Source: Ignatzschineria indica (GTDB lineage: Bacteria; Pseudomonadota; Gammaproteobacteria; Cardiobacteriales; Wohlfahrtiimonadaceae). Taken from it: a stretch of 64,000 nt of DNA. This document shows, piece by piece, positions 1-8,247 of the stretch. A program made the translations under genes and the position numbers. Where the stretch lies: positions 1,240,001 to 1,304,000 of the forward strand of contig NZ_QEWR01000002.1 of the NCBI RefSeq assembly GCF_003121925.1, read 5' to 3'. The notes below the pieces were generated by a model. The model did no database searches, was not told the origin of the DNA, and saw nothing but the letters and a program-made list of their open reading frames with translations. Positions within the stretch are counted from its first letter, which is position 1. Each line of letters starts with the position of its first letter.

Positions 1-272
1 CCAGACGCATGTGCAAGCTTTGCCGTTCTCACCGCCTCTTCTGCTGTATTTGCACCGGCAGTATTGGGGAGTAACTTATACTTAGTAAGATCGAGCGCTT
101 CGAGAAGATCAGGCTGATTATCATCAAAAATATTCATTCGGCGAACAGCAAAAGTTAATACTTCCGATTCACTCGCTTCTACTGCCCCTTTCTGCTCCTC
201 AAAAGTACGATATTTCCCCGTTCCTAAAAAGAGTCGGGAGTTAAATTCAAATTTTCCTATTTTAAGTGTCAT
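1..272 (-). CDS. thiG: thiazole synthase ThiG, N-terminal part (runs off window)
   Basis: Thiazole synthase makes the thiazole phosphate half of thiamine in the cytosol from deoxyxylulose phosphate, a glycine-derived imine and the thiocarboxylate carried by ThiS. Only the first ~90 of about 256 residues are in the window. The start [10 protein letters not shown], the FLGTGKY segment and the LPNTAG segment are characteristic of the family. The ATG (272-270) begins one base after the thiS stop codon, so translation is probably coupled to thiS. The catalytic lysine lies outside the window. Identification is firm; completeness cannot be judged. Confidence 0.95.
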   Translation of the reverse strand, partial: MTLKIGKFEFNSRLFLGTGKYRTFEEQKGAVEASESEVLTFAVRRMNIFDDNQPDLLEALDLTKYKLLPNTAGANTAEEAVRTAKLAHAS

Positions 273-273
273 C

Positions 274-480
274 CTAGCCACCGCCTACGAAATGTACAAT
301 TTCAAATTGATCACCAGCAACAACCGCTGTTGTTGTGTAATCTTCCTTTTTTACAACTTCACGATTCTTCTCGATAATAAAGAACCTTCGATTCTTTAGA
401 TCAAGGTGCTCAATCAACTTTGCGATATTATCAATATCTGCCGCGATCTCGACCTTTTCACCATTAATCATAATCTCCAT
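274..480 (-). CDS. thiS: sulfur carrier protein ThiS
   Basis: Ubiquitin-like sulfur carrier that is thiocarboxylated at its C-terminus and donates sulfur to ThiG. The 68-residue length is right for the family, and the protein ends in the required Gly-Gly-type tail (VHFVGGG) after a typical beta-grasp sequence ([10 protein letters not shown]). A GGGAG Shine-Dalgarno sits about 8 bases before the ATG at 480. It lies between the tenI-like gene (25-base gap) and thiG (1-base gap) in one transcript behind the TPP riboswitch. Confidence 0.93.
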   Translation of the reverse strand: MEIMINGEKVEIAADIDNIAKLIEHLDLKNRRFFIIEKNREVVKKEDYTTTAVVAGDQFEIVHFVGGG

Positions 481-505
481 ATAATGATCTCCCTATAATT
501 GATCT

Positions 506-1183
506 TTAGCGATTATCTCTATCTAAAATCTCTCTTAATGCTTTTGCTTTTAGACGCCCCCGCTCAATATCGAAAAGATGATTAGCAACAGGAAAGAGCG
601 CTGACATCACTGCCGCACCATCGATAACATCACAAATCTTAGGTAAGGTATCGACATCGATTCCACCAATTGCGATCAATTTTCCTTGCGCTTGTACGCC
701 TCGATCTTGTACTTCTCGACCTTGCACCTCTCGACTATTAATCGCCTTAAAAGCGGAGATTAAGGGGTCGATCCCTAAGGCAGGATAGTGCTTTTCACTT
801 GTGCGAAAGATATGGCCTAAATAACCATAATCGTAATGAGAGAGCTCCCGCTCTACAGCGCTCACTGTATGAAAAGAGCGGCCAAACTTCATCTCCGGAA
901 AAGCATCTTGCATCCGTGCAATGGAGAGACTCTGCTCTGTCAGATGGGTTCGAGGAATACCAAAGGCATGGGCAATATCAGCGCGATCGTTAACAATCAA
1001 TTTTTCAACAGGAATTCCGCGCGCTAAAATTCGCTCAATTAAGCGTCCTAAACTTTTGGAAGAGCGCGACTTCTCTCGAAGCTGAATATAATCCACATAG
1101 GGAGTAATCGCTTCGATCATCGCTACTAAATTCTCATCAGATATGGTGGGGATATCTCTCGTTACGGCGTGTAATAATGTCAT
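506..1183 (-). CDS. tenI: thiazole tautomerase TenI-like (ThiE/TenI family)
   Basis: A ThiE/TenI-fold (beta/alpha)8 protein of 225 residues. Family marks are YIQLREK (residues 32-38), VNDR (64-67), GRSFH with the histidine at 105, GHIFRTS (123-129) and IAIGGID (170-176). The GHIF-TS-K pattern and the GRSxH histidine match TenI thiazole tautomerases better than ThiE thiamine-phosphate synthases, which would carry a GxHLGQxD pyrophosphate-binding segment; here it reads RTHLTEQ. That subfamily call is inference. Residues 151-166 are a five-residue repeat encoded by a 15-bp tandem repeat (691-735), a lineage-specific insertion before the last strands. First gene after the TPP riboswitch; GGAGAAG lies 5 bases before the ATG. 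Confidence 0.8.
   Translation of the reverse strand: MTLLHAVTRDIPTISDENLVAMIEAITPYVDYIQLREKSRSSKSLGRLIERILARGIPVEKLIVNDRADIAHAFGIPRTHLTEQSLSIARMQDAFPEMKFGRSFHTVSAVERELSHYDYGYLGHIFRTSEKHYPALGIDPLISAFKAINSREVQGREVQDRGVQAQGKLIAIGGIDVDTLPKICDVIDGAAVMSALFPVANHLFDIERGRLKAKALREILDRDNR
691..735 (-). repeat. 15-bp in-frame tandem repeat inside tenI
   Basis: Three imperfect copies of a 15-bp unit (691-705, 706-720, 721-735; plus-strand consensus CTTGTACNTCTCGAC). They encode the repeated pentad REVQG/REVQD/RGVQA. The period is a multiple of three, so copy-number changes would keep the frame. Confidence 0.85.
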
Positions 1184-1240
1184 CTATCTTCTCCATTGCA
1201 GAGAGTCGGCACACACAGCCACGAGCGCAGTGTATTCGCC

Positions 1241-1330
1241 ACTTTCCTCCGCTAGTATTAACTAGATCAGGTGATAAGAGTCCCGAAGTTTTACTTCAAT
1301 CTCAGCTGTTTTCAACAGCACCTCTAGGGG
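1241..1330 (-). promoter_or_regulatory. TPP riboswitch (THI element)
   Basis: Read on the minus strand, this holds the hallmark THI-box segments in order: CCCCTAGAGGTGC, CAGCTGAGAT (the CUGAGA core), then ACCTGATCTAGTTAATAC and TAGCGGAGGAAAG. It ends 57 bases before the tenI start codon and would lower expression of tenI-thiS-thiG when thiamine pyrophosphate is plentiful. The spacer to the gene is GC-rich and hairpin-prone (around 1204-1230). No clear U-tract follows it, so control may be at translation initiation; that mode is inference. Confidence 0.93.
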
Positions 1331-1700
1331 AATAACAATCATTTTTTAATAATTTTTCAATCGTTTTTGAGTATAGAAGATCTCACCTCTTTGAGCAAAT
1401 CTCTTTTTTTAGAGCTATCATCTTTCGCCCATTTATGCTAAAAATCAGAGTATCAATCGCCAGAATACCCAAGCTCTTGGCAACAACTTGGCGATTTTGC
1501 TGTTATATAGAATAAGCAGAAAAAGGATGGCGCTCATCTCTCCTCCTAACAGCAGATCTCATAACCGCAATCCCCCGCTGTTTCAGACTCTATTACCGAG
1601 TTTTGAATCATATTTCGATATCTTTTCGATATCTTTTTGATATCTTTTCAATATCTTTCCAATATCTACTCGATATCTTTCTAATAAGGAGAAGATCTAA
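1331..1700. other. intergenic region between TPP element and potF-like gene
   Basis: No coding potential seen. It holds the promoters of two divergent units, an inverted repeat AATCGCCA (1455-1462) / TGGCGATT (1489-1496) with an inner CCAAG/CTTGG, and the 11-bp GATATC repeat listed separately. Confidence 0.6.
1613..1678. repeat. 11-bp tandem repeat, six copies, centred on GATATC
   Basis: Six contiguous 11-bp units: TTTCGATATCT twice, TTTTGATATCT, TTTCAATATCT, TTCCAATATCT and ACTCGATATCT. Each has a (G/A)ATATC core, so the cores lie roughly one helical turn apart. The array ends 22 bases before the ATG of the potF-like gene and just before its Shine-Dalgarno, so it lies in the promoter or 5' leader. 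It could be a phased protein-binding array, a curved segment or a slippage product. Confidence 0.9.
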
Positions 1701-2798
1701 ATGCGCGCTATTCATCGCTTAATTACGCTGGCGGCTCTCTGTGGACTTGCTCAGCTTTCAATGGCTAAAGAGCCCACAAAAGAGTTAAAAATCTATAATT
1801 GGGTCTCCTATATCGATCAGGAGCTGATCGATGAATTTACGGCACAAACTGGTATTAAAGTGATTGCTGATGCTTTAGATAGCAATCAGATGCTACTTGC
1901 GAAAACACTCACCGGTAATTCTGGTTATGATATTGTTGTTCCGTCAGACTTTGCTGTCACCTATCTGATGGAAGCAGATCAACTGCTAAAGCTCGATAAA
2001 GAGAAGATCCCCAATTATAAAAATATTTGGCCCTTCGCACTTGAGAGTCTATCGACCTTTGAAAATATCAATGATTACGCTATCCCCTACTTTTGGGGAA
2101 CCACTGGAATCGGTTTTGATGCCGCTAAGATTAAAGCGCTCGCTCCCGATGCTCCGCTTGACTCTTACGCATTACTACTCGATCCACAATATGCTTCAAA
2201 AGTAGCTGAATGTGGCATCTATGTTCTCGATAGCCCTATCGAGACAACACCACTGATCAATATGTATCTTGGAATCGATCCCGAATCGACCGATAAAAAA
2301 GATATTGAGCAGGTTCAAGCAACATTAGAGAGCATTCGCCCCTATGTGAAAAAATTTCACTCATCAGAATATATCAGTGCTATTGCCAATGGCGATGCAT
2401 GTCTTGCGGTAGGTTGGTCCGGCGACTTCTTTATTGCTAAAAATGCCGCAGAAGAGATGGGAAGAGAGAATGATATCCAATATATTCTTCCTAAAGAGGG
2501 AACGATTGTCTGGTTTGATGAGATGGTGATTCTCAAAGATGCCAAAAATGTGGATGAAGCGTATCAATTTATCAATTTTATGTTAGATGCTAAAAATAGT
2601 GCGCGCGCTGCAAATAAAATTATGTTCCCCACCGCAAATGAGGCAGCATTTGAGTATATTGAACCGGAACTGCGTAATAATCCGATTATCTTCCCCTCGG
2701 AAGAATCTTTAAAAAATGTTCATATTAAGCGCCCTTATGATCTTCGCCAGCAGAAAGCGTTAACACGCATGTGGATTAAGATGAAGAGTGGCCAATAG
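1701..2798 (+). CDS. PotF/PotD-family polyamine ABC transporter substrate-binding protein
   Basis: Periplasmic binding protein of the spermidine/putrescine class. Residues 1-22 form a signal peptide (MRAIHRLITLAALCGLAQLSMA). The mature part opens with LKIYNWVSYID and carries the landmarks GYDIVVPSD, YFWGTTGIGFD, FHSSEYISAIANGD and VGWSGDFFIA, and ends TRMWIKMKSGQ, very like E. coli PotF over its full length (365 versus about 370 residues). The TRxWxKxKSG end is a PotF trait. No ATPase or permease lies nearby, so it must work with distant ABC components or serve a changed role. AAGGAG precedes the ATG. It is 11 bases from the AEC transporter gene, so the two are likely cotranscribed. Confidence 0.88.
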   Translation: MRAIHRLITLAALCGLAQLSMAKEPTKELKIYNWVSYIDQELIDEFTAQTGIKVIADALDSNQMLLAKTLTGNSGYDIVVPSDFAVTYLMEADQLLKLDKEKIPNYKNIWPFALESLSTFENINDYAIPYFWGTTGIGFDAAKIKALAPDAPLDSYALLLDPQYASKVAECGIYVLDSPIETTPLINMYLGIDPESTDKKDIEQVQATLESIRPYVKKFHSSEYISAIANGDACLAVGWSGDFFIAKNAAEEMGRENDIQYILPKEGTIVWFDEMVILKDAKNVDEAYQFINFMLDAKNSARAANKIMFPTANEAAFEYIEPELRNNPIIFPSEESLKNVHIKRPYDLRQQKALTRMWIKMKSGQ

Positions 2799-2809
2799 AG
2801 GTAAATGAG

Positions 2810-3727
2810 ATGTTTGCGACACTCTTATCAGTTTTGCCTATCTTTGGGCTTGTGATTACAGGATTTATTGCAAAGCGGCTTCTGCCGAGTCATGAGCTCT
2901 GGAAAGGGATTGAAGCCTTGGTCTACTACCTCTTCTTCCCTATTTTACTGATCTTAGAGATCTCAAAAGCAAACTTCTCAGAACCGGGATTGATAGAAGC
3001 GTTGTTAGCAACTTTTATTGCAACGCTTCTTATCGCTCTCTTACTCTTTCCAATCAAGCACTTTTTTAAGATCGAAAATCGACTCTTTACCTCTATTTTT
3101 CAAGGTGGGACACGTTATAACTCCTATGTCTTCTTAGCGCTATCACAATCGCTTTTTGGTACATCCGGCATTATCATTGCCGGCGTTTTTATGGCCTATA
3201 TGATTATTATAATCAATATCCTCTGTATCTCTGTTCTCAACCTCTATGGCAGCAATCAGAGTGGAAAGAAGAGTCTTGGCGGAATATTACTCGCCCTTCT
3301 TAAAAATCCACTAATTATCGGGGTTTTGATCGGAATTGCCGCCAATCTTCTGCAGATCGAATTAAGTGGCCCCTTAAAACAGTGGATGCTCTATCTTGGC
3401 AATAGCGCAACCCCCTTGAGCCTCATGTCTGTCGGCGCAGGGCTGATTATTATGATGGATGCCGGCAAGATGAAAGCGATCACTTTTGCGATCGTCCTCA
3501 AGCTTCTTTTAATGCCGGCTATCACAATTATTCTATTAAAAATCCTCGGAGTTGAAGGAATTACTGCAGGTGTCGCTCTTCTCTTTGCAACGATGCCCTC
3601 TGCCGGCAATGCCTATATTCTCTCAAGACAGATGGGTGGCGATTCCGATGCCATCGCCTCGATGATCACCTGGAGCACCCTACTCTCCATCATCACAATC
3701 CCGCTGATTATGAGTCTTGTTATCTAA
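2810..3727 (+). CDS. AEC (auxin efflux carrier) family transporter
   Basis: An inner-membrane transporter of 305 residues with about ten hydrophobic segments, a usual length for bacterial AEC proteins. Family-like features are the opening VLPIFGLVITGFIAKR, the N-terminal FFPILLILEISK segment and the C-terminal LLFATMPSAGNAYILSRQMGGD, with the proline and glycine breaks typical of the BART superfamily. Bacterial members export or import malate, amino acids or other carboxylates; the substrate here cannot be read from sequence. It follows the potF-like gene by 11 bases and faces the hydroxyproline regulator convergently. Confidence 0.85.
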   Translation: MFATLLSVLPIFGLVITGFIAKRLLPSHELWKGIEALVYYLFFPILLILEISKANFSEPGLIEALLATFIATLLIALLLFPIKHFFKIENRLFTSIFQGGTRYNSYVFLALSQSLFGTSGIIIAGVFMAYMIIIINILCISVLNLYGSNQSGKKSLGGILLALLKNPLIIGVLIGIAANLLQIELSGPLKQWMLYLGNSATPLSLMSVGAGLIIMMDAGKMKAITFAIVLKLLLMPAITIILLKILGVEGITAGVALLFATMPSAGNAYILSRQMGGDSDAIASMITWSTLLSIITIPLIMSLVI

Positions 3728-3778
3728 GTGAGAAAAAGAGAGATCAGCATGACTGCTACAGTGTAGCGCTCTGCTCTT

Positions 3779-4555
3779 TCAAGAGGCTAATGCAAGTTTA
3801 AATTCTGTCGGCGTCATATTAGTGACCTCCTTAAATTTACGGCTAAAGGCGCTATGATCGATATAACCACACTGCATCGATACCTCTGTAATCGAAAGAT
3901 CTTGGGAGAGAAGATCGATCGCATGTTCAAAGCGTTTCTTCTGAATAAGCTGTAACGGCGTCATCAGAAAGATCTCCCGAAATTGTCGATTTAGTTGAGA
4001 AACAGAGAGATGTGCCATCTCTGCTAACTCTTGAGTGGAGATCTGCGTAAAGAAATTTTCACTGACATAATCGAGAACACGATTGAGTCTCACATTAAGA
4101 TCTGTTCGCACAAACTTATCATCCTGTAGATCAACCGATATCCCCACAACGCCGACTACTTTCAGATTGATATCAGTAATGGGAATTTTTGTCGTCATAC
4201 ACCACCCCATTGAGCCATTATTGTAAGTATGAAGTTCTAAGCGATTTAAGATAGAGGAGCCGGTCTCAATTACCTTAAAGTCTTGTTCTTCATAGAGAGA
4301 TCCAAACTGACTCTGAAAGACATCTGTTGAGGTTCGTCCGATAATCTCCTCAAATGATCTCAATCCTGCTCGCTCTAAAAAACAGTGATTAACCAACTGA
4401 TAACGCGCCTCACGATCCTTTACAAAAAAGGTGATATTAGACATCGAATTGATCAAGGGCATGATCAACTTAATATGCTTTGTAAACTCCTCTAAATGAC
4501 TCACTAAAAAAGCTTGCTGACCTTGGTACTTTTCCAAAAAATTTTGTATCAACAT
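3779..4555 (-). CDS. PAS-domain AraC-family transcriptional regulator
   Basis: A 258-residue regulator. Residues ~30-130 form a PAS-like sensor (SNITFFVKDREARYQLVN, then GRTSTDVF and VVGVVGISVDLQD). Residues ~155-258 form the two-helix-turn-helix AraC domain (ISTQELAEMAHLSVSQLNRQFRE and ITEVSMQCGYIDHSAFSRKFKE, then NMTPTEF). It is transcribed away from the hydroxyproline epimerase gene across a 218-bp shared promoter region, the usual place for a pathway activator. By context it probably senses hydroxyproline or an intermediate; that is inference. GGAGG lies just ahead of the ATG at 4555. Confidence 0.88.
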   Translation of the reverse strand: MLIQNFLEKYQGQQAFLVSHLEEFTKHIKLIMPLINSMSNITFFVKDREARYQLVNHCFLERAGLRSFEEIIGRTSTDVFQSQFGSLYEEQDFKVIETGSSILNRLELHTYNNGSMGWCMTTKIPITDINLKVVGVVGISVDLQDDKFVRTDLNVRLNRVLDYVSENFFTQISTQELAEMAHLSVSQLNRQFREIFLMTPLQLIQKKRFEHAIDLLSQDLSITEVSMQCGYIDHSAFSRKFKEVTNMTPTEFKLALAS

Positions 4556-4610
4556 GAAGTTCCTCCTTCTGATAGCAAGTGATGCTCCGCTATTTTTCTT
4601 CTTTTTAGCT

Positions 4611-4650
4611 GTTTTTATCTATTTTTTTATCTATTTTTTTATCTATTTTC
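4611..4650. repeat. 12-bp T-rich tandem repeat
   Basis: About three copies of a unit resembling TTTTTTATCTAT in the intergenic region between the AraC-type regulator and the epimerase gene, ~125 bp before the epimerase start. The A/T tracts are phased at 12 bp. Confidence 0.75.
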
Positions 4651-4773
4651 AGCTTTTTTCGGTTTTTATCATTGTGCTATTTAGCGCATCACTTTGATCA
4701 AAACATATCAAGAAACCTCAAGACAAATCAAGCAGACTAAATATTAAGCAGCCAAAGCGAAGGAGAAACGAGA

Positions 4774-5721
4774 ATGAGTTTATCACTCGAAAGAATAAAA
4801 GTATTAGATTCACATACAGGCGGTGAGCCGACCCGATTAGTTTTAGAAGGCTTTCCCGATCTTGGGAATGGTTCAATGGCTGAGCGTCTTGAAATTCTTA
4901 AAAACCGTTTTGATCACTTCCGTAAGGCGGTCATCTTAGAGCCTCGTGGCAATGATGTGCTTGTGGGTGCCCTCCTCTGTTCACCAACAAATCCAGAAGC
5001 AACCGCCGGAGTGATCTTTTTTAACAACAAAGGCTATCTTGGAATGTGTGGCCATGGCACGATCGGCTTGATGGCCTCCCTCCTCCATCTTCAAAAAGTA
5101 GAAGCGGGCGAACATCTTATCGAAACACCTGTAGGAGATATTCGCACCACACTTCATGAAGATGGTTCTGTGAGCTTAAAAAATGTACCGGCCTATCGTT
5201 ATCGAAAAGCGGTGAGTGTTGATGTGCCTCAATTAGGGCGCGTTACCGGAGATATCGCTTGGGGAGGCAACTGGTTCTTTTTAGTCAATCAGCACTTTTT
5301 GGATATTGATTTAAAAAATGCCGCGCAACTAAGTGACATTACCTTAAAGATTATGGCGGCACTTAAAGCTGCCGGCATTACCGGGGCTAATAATGAAGAG
5401 ATCGATCATATTGAGCTCTTCCAATCAACGCCGACCGCCAATAGCCGTAGCTTTGTGATGTGCCCTGGCGGCGCTTATGATCGCTCTCCTTGTGGAACAG
5501 GAACAAGCGCTAAAGTTGCAACCTTGGCAGAAGATGGCTTATTAGCAGAAGGGGATATCTGGATTCAAGAGAGTGTTATCGGCAGTCAATTTCAGGCAAG
5601 TTATCAGCGCGATGGGGATAAAATTATTCCCATTATTCGGGGGCGCGCCTATATCTCTGGGGAGAATACACTCCTTCTCGACTCCGCCGATCCATTTCGT
5701 TACGGCATCTCAACCGATTGA
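4774..5721 (+). CDS. lhpA: 4-hydroxyproline 2-epimerase (proline racemase family)
   Basis: Cytosolic cofactor-independent epimerase that converts trans-4-hydroxy-L-proline to cis-4-hydroxy-D-proline, the first catabolic step. The two catalytic cysteines are visible: C92 in MCGHGTIG and C240 in [12 protein letters not shown]. The [10 protein letters not shown] start and the 315-residue length fit the family. A first cysteine (rather than Ser or Thr) separates it from the dehydratase subgroup. Proline racemase proper is the alternative, but the downstream dehydrogenase, DapA-like deaminase and aldehyde dehydrogenase point to hydroxyproline. Strong GAAGGAG ahead of the ATG. Confidence 0.93.
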   Translation: MSLSLERIKVLDSHTGGEPTRLVLEGFPDLGNGSMAERLEILKNRFDHFRKAVILEPRGNDVLVGALLCSPTNPEATAGVIFFNNKGYLGMCGHGTIGLMASLLHLQKVEAGEHLIETPVGDIRTTLHEDGSVSLKNVPAYRYRKAVSVDVPQLGRVTGDIAWGGNWFFLVNQHFLDIDLKNAAQLSDITLKIMAALKAAGITGANNEEIDHIELFQSTPTANSRSFVMCPGGAYDRSPCGTGTSAKVATLAEDGLLAEGDIWIQESVIGSQFQASYQRDGDKIIPIIRGRAYISGENTLLLDSADPFRYGISTD

Positions 5722-5816
5722 GATAATCCCTCTTAAGCAGAGATATCTCCCAATGGAGATCACTTGAGAGCAGATTCAGAGAACAGATCAATCTAAGAGA
5801 AGAAGCGGAGATCTTT

Positions 5817-7094
5817 ATGTCCAATAGAGAGAAAACTAGTAGAGAGAAAACTAGTAGAGAGAAAAAAATAATTGTTGTGGGCGGTGGCTTAATTGGATTA
5901 ACCATTGCTCTCGAGCTCCAAAAAGCGGGCATCGATACCCTTCTGCTTGAGAAAGAGCAAGTCGGCCGCGGTGCCTCTTGGGGTAATGCCGGGCATATTG
6001 CTACAGAACAGGTCTATCCCATTGCTGATCCCTCTATGCTCAAGTCGCTCCCAAAGATGTTATTAGATCCTCTTGGCCCTCTACGAATTGATTGGCGCTA
6101 TCTGCCTCAATTGATGCCTTGGGGAATGAAACTTCTTAGTAATATGCGGTCAGCCCCTTTTGAAAGAATTCATCAGTCATTAAGAGTGTTGAATAGAGCC
6201 GCCCTTCCCTCTTGGGAACGCTTTAAGGAGCGTTGGGCACTTCAATCTTGGGTCAAAATTGAGGGTTCACTCCTTGTCGCAGAAAGAGAGCAATCCCTCG
6301 AGCAGTTACAAAAACATGGTGAAAAACTCAATGCACTTGGCATCAAGAATCAGCTACTAGGACGGCAAGCGCTACTCGATAAGGCTCCGGCATTAGCCGA
6401 CTCTCAATTAGGTGCGCTCCTCTTTCCTGATACTGGGCATATTGTAGATCTATCTGCCCTGATTGATCATCTCCTCACTCAGTTTCAGCAACTAGGTGGA
6501 AGCGTGATCGAAAATTATGAGGTCGGTTCAATCAAAAAACTCTCTTCAAAAAAAGTGGAGGTGGTCGCTAATGGAGAGATCTTCACTGCCGAAAGCATTG
6601 TTTTAGCGACGGGTGCTTTCTCAAAGCCCTTTGCAAAAGCCTTAAGTGGATTTAATCTCCCCTTGGAAACAGAACGAGGTTACCACCTTATGCTCCCCCA
6701 TGAAAAAGAGCGGCTCTCTATTCCAATCTCCAGTATCGATCGTAAATTTATTATGACCCCGATGAATAGTGGATTAAGACTTGCTGGCACAGTGGAGTAT
6801 GGAGGATTGAAACTTCCTCCCGATATGCGCCGAGCACAAAATTTCCTCCCTTTAGCAACACCGATGTTAAAGGATCCTTTAAATGCAACAGACGCGACAG
6901 AGTGGATGGGATTTCGCCCAACGATGGCTGACTCTCTCCCGGTGATTGATCAAGTTGATAACTGCTACTACGCCTTTGGGCATCAGCATCTCGGTATTAC
7001 ACATGCCACTTTAACAGCCGAGATCATCACCGCACTCTATCTCAATCAACCCCCACCGATCGATGTAAAACCCTTTGCAATCGATCGTTTTTAA
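5817..7094 (+). CDS. FAD-dependent D-amino acid (cis-4-hydroxy-D-proline) dehydrogenase
   Basis: A 425-residue DadA-type flavoprotein. The Rossmann FAD motif IIVVGGGLIGLTIALELQ starts at residue 18; a GRGASWGNAGHI segment, a central ATGAFSKPFA and a C-terminal YYAFGHQHLGITHA loop are typical of membrane-associated D-amino acid dehydrogenases. By position it oxidises cis-4-hydroxy-D-proline to 1-pyrroline-4-hydroxy-2-carboxylate. The single-polypeptide form replaces the multi-subunit dehydrogenase of some pseudomonads. Residues 5-16 are a pentad repeat (REKTS) from a 15-bp DNA repeat, an unusual N-terminal extension ahead of the fold. GGAG lies 7 bases before the ATG; the gap to the epimerase gene is 95 bp. 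Confidence 0.88.
   Translation: MSNREKTSREKTSREKKIIVVGGGLIGLTIALELQKAGIDTLLLEKEQVGRGASWGNAGHIATEQVYPIADPSMLKSLPKMLLDPLGPLRIDWRYLPQLMPWGMKLLSNMRSAPFERIHQSLRVLNRAALPSWERFKERWALQSWVKIEGSLLVAEREQSLEQLQKHGEKLNALGIKNQLLGRQALLDKAPALADSQLGALLFPDTGHIVDLSALIDHLLTQFQQLGGSVIENYEVGSIKKLSSKKVEVVANGEIFTAESIVLATGAFSKPFAKALSGFNLPLETERGYHLMLPHEKERLSIPISSIDRKFIMTPMNSGLRLAGTVEYGGLKLPPDMRRAQNFLPLATPMLKDPLNATDATEWMGFRPTMADSLPVIDQVDNCYYAFGHQHLGITHATLTAEIITALYLNQPPPIDVKPFAIDRF
5826..5870 (+). repeat. 15-bp in-frame tandem repeat at the start of the dehydrogenase gene
   Basis: Two perfect 15-bp copies of AGAGAGAAAACTAGT (5826-5840, 5841-5855) and a partial third. They encode the repeated REKTS pentad just before the FAD-binding fold. 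The period keeps frame. Confidence 0.9.
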
Positions 7095-7157
7095 TAACTT
7101 TAATAACAATTAAAGATCAGCAAACTGATTAATAGACCAATCATAGGAGATTGAATA

Positions 7158-8021
7158 ATGAAATTACATGGTATCTACGTTCCTTTAGTCACCCCATTTA
7201 AAGAAGATGGTTCCCTCGATATTGCAACTTTAGAGCAATTGACAGAACAATTTATCGCAAAAGGTGTCGCCGGTCTTGTCGCCTGCGGTACGACAGGCGA
7301 ATATTACACCTTAACAGAAGAGGAGCGAGAAGCTGTTCTCACAACCGTTGCTAAAATCGCTAAAGGGCGTGTCACCCTCATTGCCGGCATTAATGATCTC
7401 TCAACTGCAGGAACGGTAAAGCGCGCAAAAGAGGCGGCAGCCCTTGGCTATGAAGCATTCATGCTCGCACCTCCAGCCTATAGCTTACCGGACCAAGCTG
7501 GATTAATTGCCCATTATGAGACAGTTGCAGAAGCGACCGATATTCCGATCATTATGTATAACTTCCCAGCTCGTGTCGGCATTGAGATTGAGTATGAGAG
7601 TGTTCTCCATCTTGCGAAAAATCCTAAAATCATCGGCCTGAAAGAGAGTAGTGGTGACTTTAGTCGTGCGCTTCGCTTACTCCAGACTCCTTTTGAAGAT
7701 TTTGAGATTGTCTGTGGTTGTGATGATCAGCCGGTCGATTTCTTCTTCTGGGGTTCTAAGAGCTGGATCGCCGGTGCGGGGAATGTCTTCCCTGAAGAGC
7801 AGGTTACACTCTTTAATGCCACACAGAAAGGGGATTGGGATCTTGCACGCAATATTATGAAAGAGATCTACCCGGCAATCCACTCAATGGAGTCAGGCAA
7901 CTATAATCAGAAAGCAAAATTGGGCTGTCTAAAAGCAACTCTCTCTGTTGGAAAAGTAAGACTCCCCTTATCTGATCTCTCTGATGAGGAGCGCGATGCC
8001 TTCTTAGCATTCTTCCGCTAA
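7158..8021 (+). CDS. lhpC: DapA-family 1-pyrroline-4-hydroxy-2-carboxylate deaminase
   Basis: A class I aldolase-fold enzyme of 287 residues. The Schiff-base lysine is K162 in GLKESSGD and the partner tyrosine is Y134 in YNFPARVG; GTTGEYYTL (44-52) is the carboxylate-binding loop. This is the dihydrodipicolinate synthase/N-acetylneuraminate lyase superfamily. Between a D-amino acid dehydrogenase and an aldehyde dehydrogenase, the expected reaction is deamination of 1-pyrroline-4-hydroxy-2-carboxylate to 2-oxoglutarate semialdehyde. A true DapA would normally sit elsewhere and is less likely here. TAGGAGA precedes the ATG; 63 bp after the dehydrogenase. Confidence 0.87.
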   Translation: MKLHGIYVPLVTPFKEDGSLDIATLEQLTEQFIAKGVAGLVACGTTGEYYTLTEEEREAVLTTVAKIAKGRVTLIAGINDLSTAGTVKRAKEAAALGYEAFMLAPPAYSLPDQAGLIAHYETVAEATDIPIIMYNFPARVGIEIEYESVLHLAKNPKIIGLKESSGDFSRALRLLQTPFEDFEIVCGCDDQPVDFFFWGSKSWIAGAGNVFPEEQVTLFNATQKGDWDLARNIMKEIYPAIHSMESGNYNQKAKLGCLKATLSVGKVRLPLSDLSDEERDAFLAFFR

Positions 8022-8034
8022 AAGGAGCAGATAC

Positions 8035-8125
8035 AAAAGGGAGAAAATGGTAAGTAATCAACCAGGATCGATGCGATTTTCCATTGATTATTGTCGAAGA
8101 TCTCATGATACTAATTCTCCCTTTT
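8035..8125. repeat. widely spaced 11-bp inverted repeat after the deaminase gene
   Basis: AAAAGGGAGAA (8035-8045) is perfectly complementary to TTCTCCCTTTT (8115-8125), which then runs into more T residues. The 69-base loop is long for an intrinsic terminator. It may be a partial terminator or attenuator that lowers readthrough into the aldehyde dehydrogenase gene, or a processing stem. The pairing is observed; the function is inference. Confidence 0.6.
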
Positions 8126-8247
8126 TTCTGAAGCGCTTCACTTTTAACAAGATAAGAGCGAAACGTACGACAGAAGAAAATAGTGAATCACAAATCGTGA
8201 ATCGTGAGTCGTAAATAGAGATTCAGATAAATTTAAGGAGAATATTG

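Noticed and set aside
1455-1500. AATCGCCA/TGGCGATT hairpin as a plus-strand terminator
   Set aside because: No plus-strand gene lies upstream in the window and the T-run is short; kept only as an inverted repeat.
1613-1678. Replication-origin iterons
   Set aside because: No DnaA boxes, rep gene or origin-linked genes adjoin; the array sits in a gene leader and similar arrays occur elsewhere.
7158-8021. Housekeeping dihydrodipicolinate synthase DapA
   Set aside because: Sequence family fits, but the operon position between D-hydroxyproline dehydrogenase and aldehyde dehydrogenase favours the deaminase role.
8245-8247. TTG as start of the aldehyde dehydrogenase
   Set aside because: The adjacent ATG at 8248 has better spacing (7 bases) from AAGGAG.
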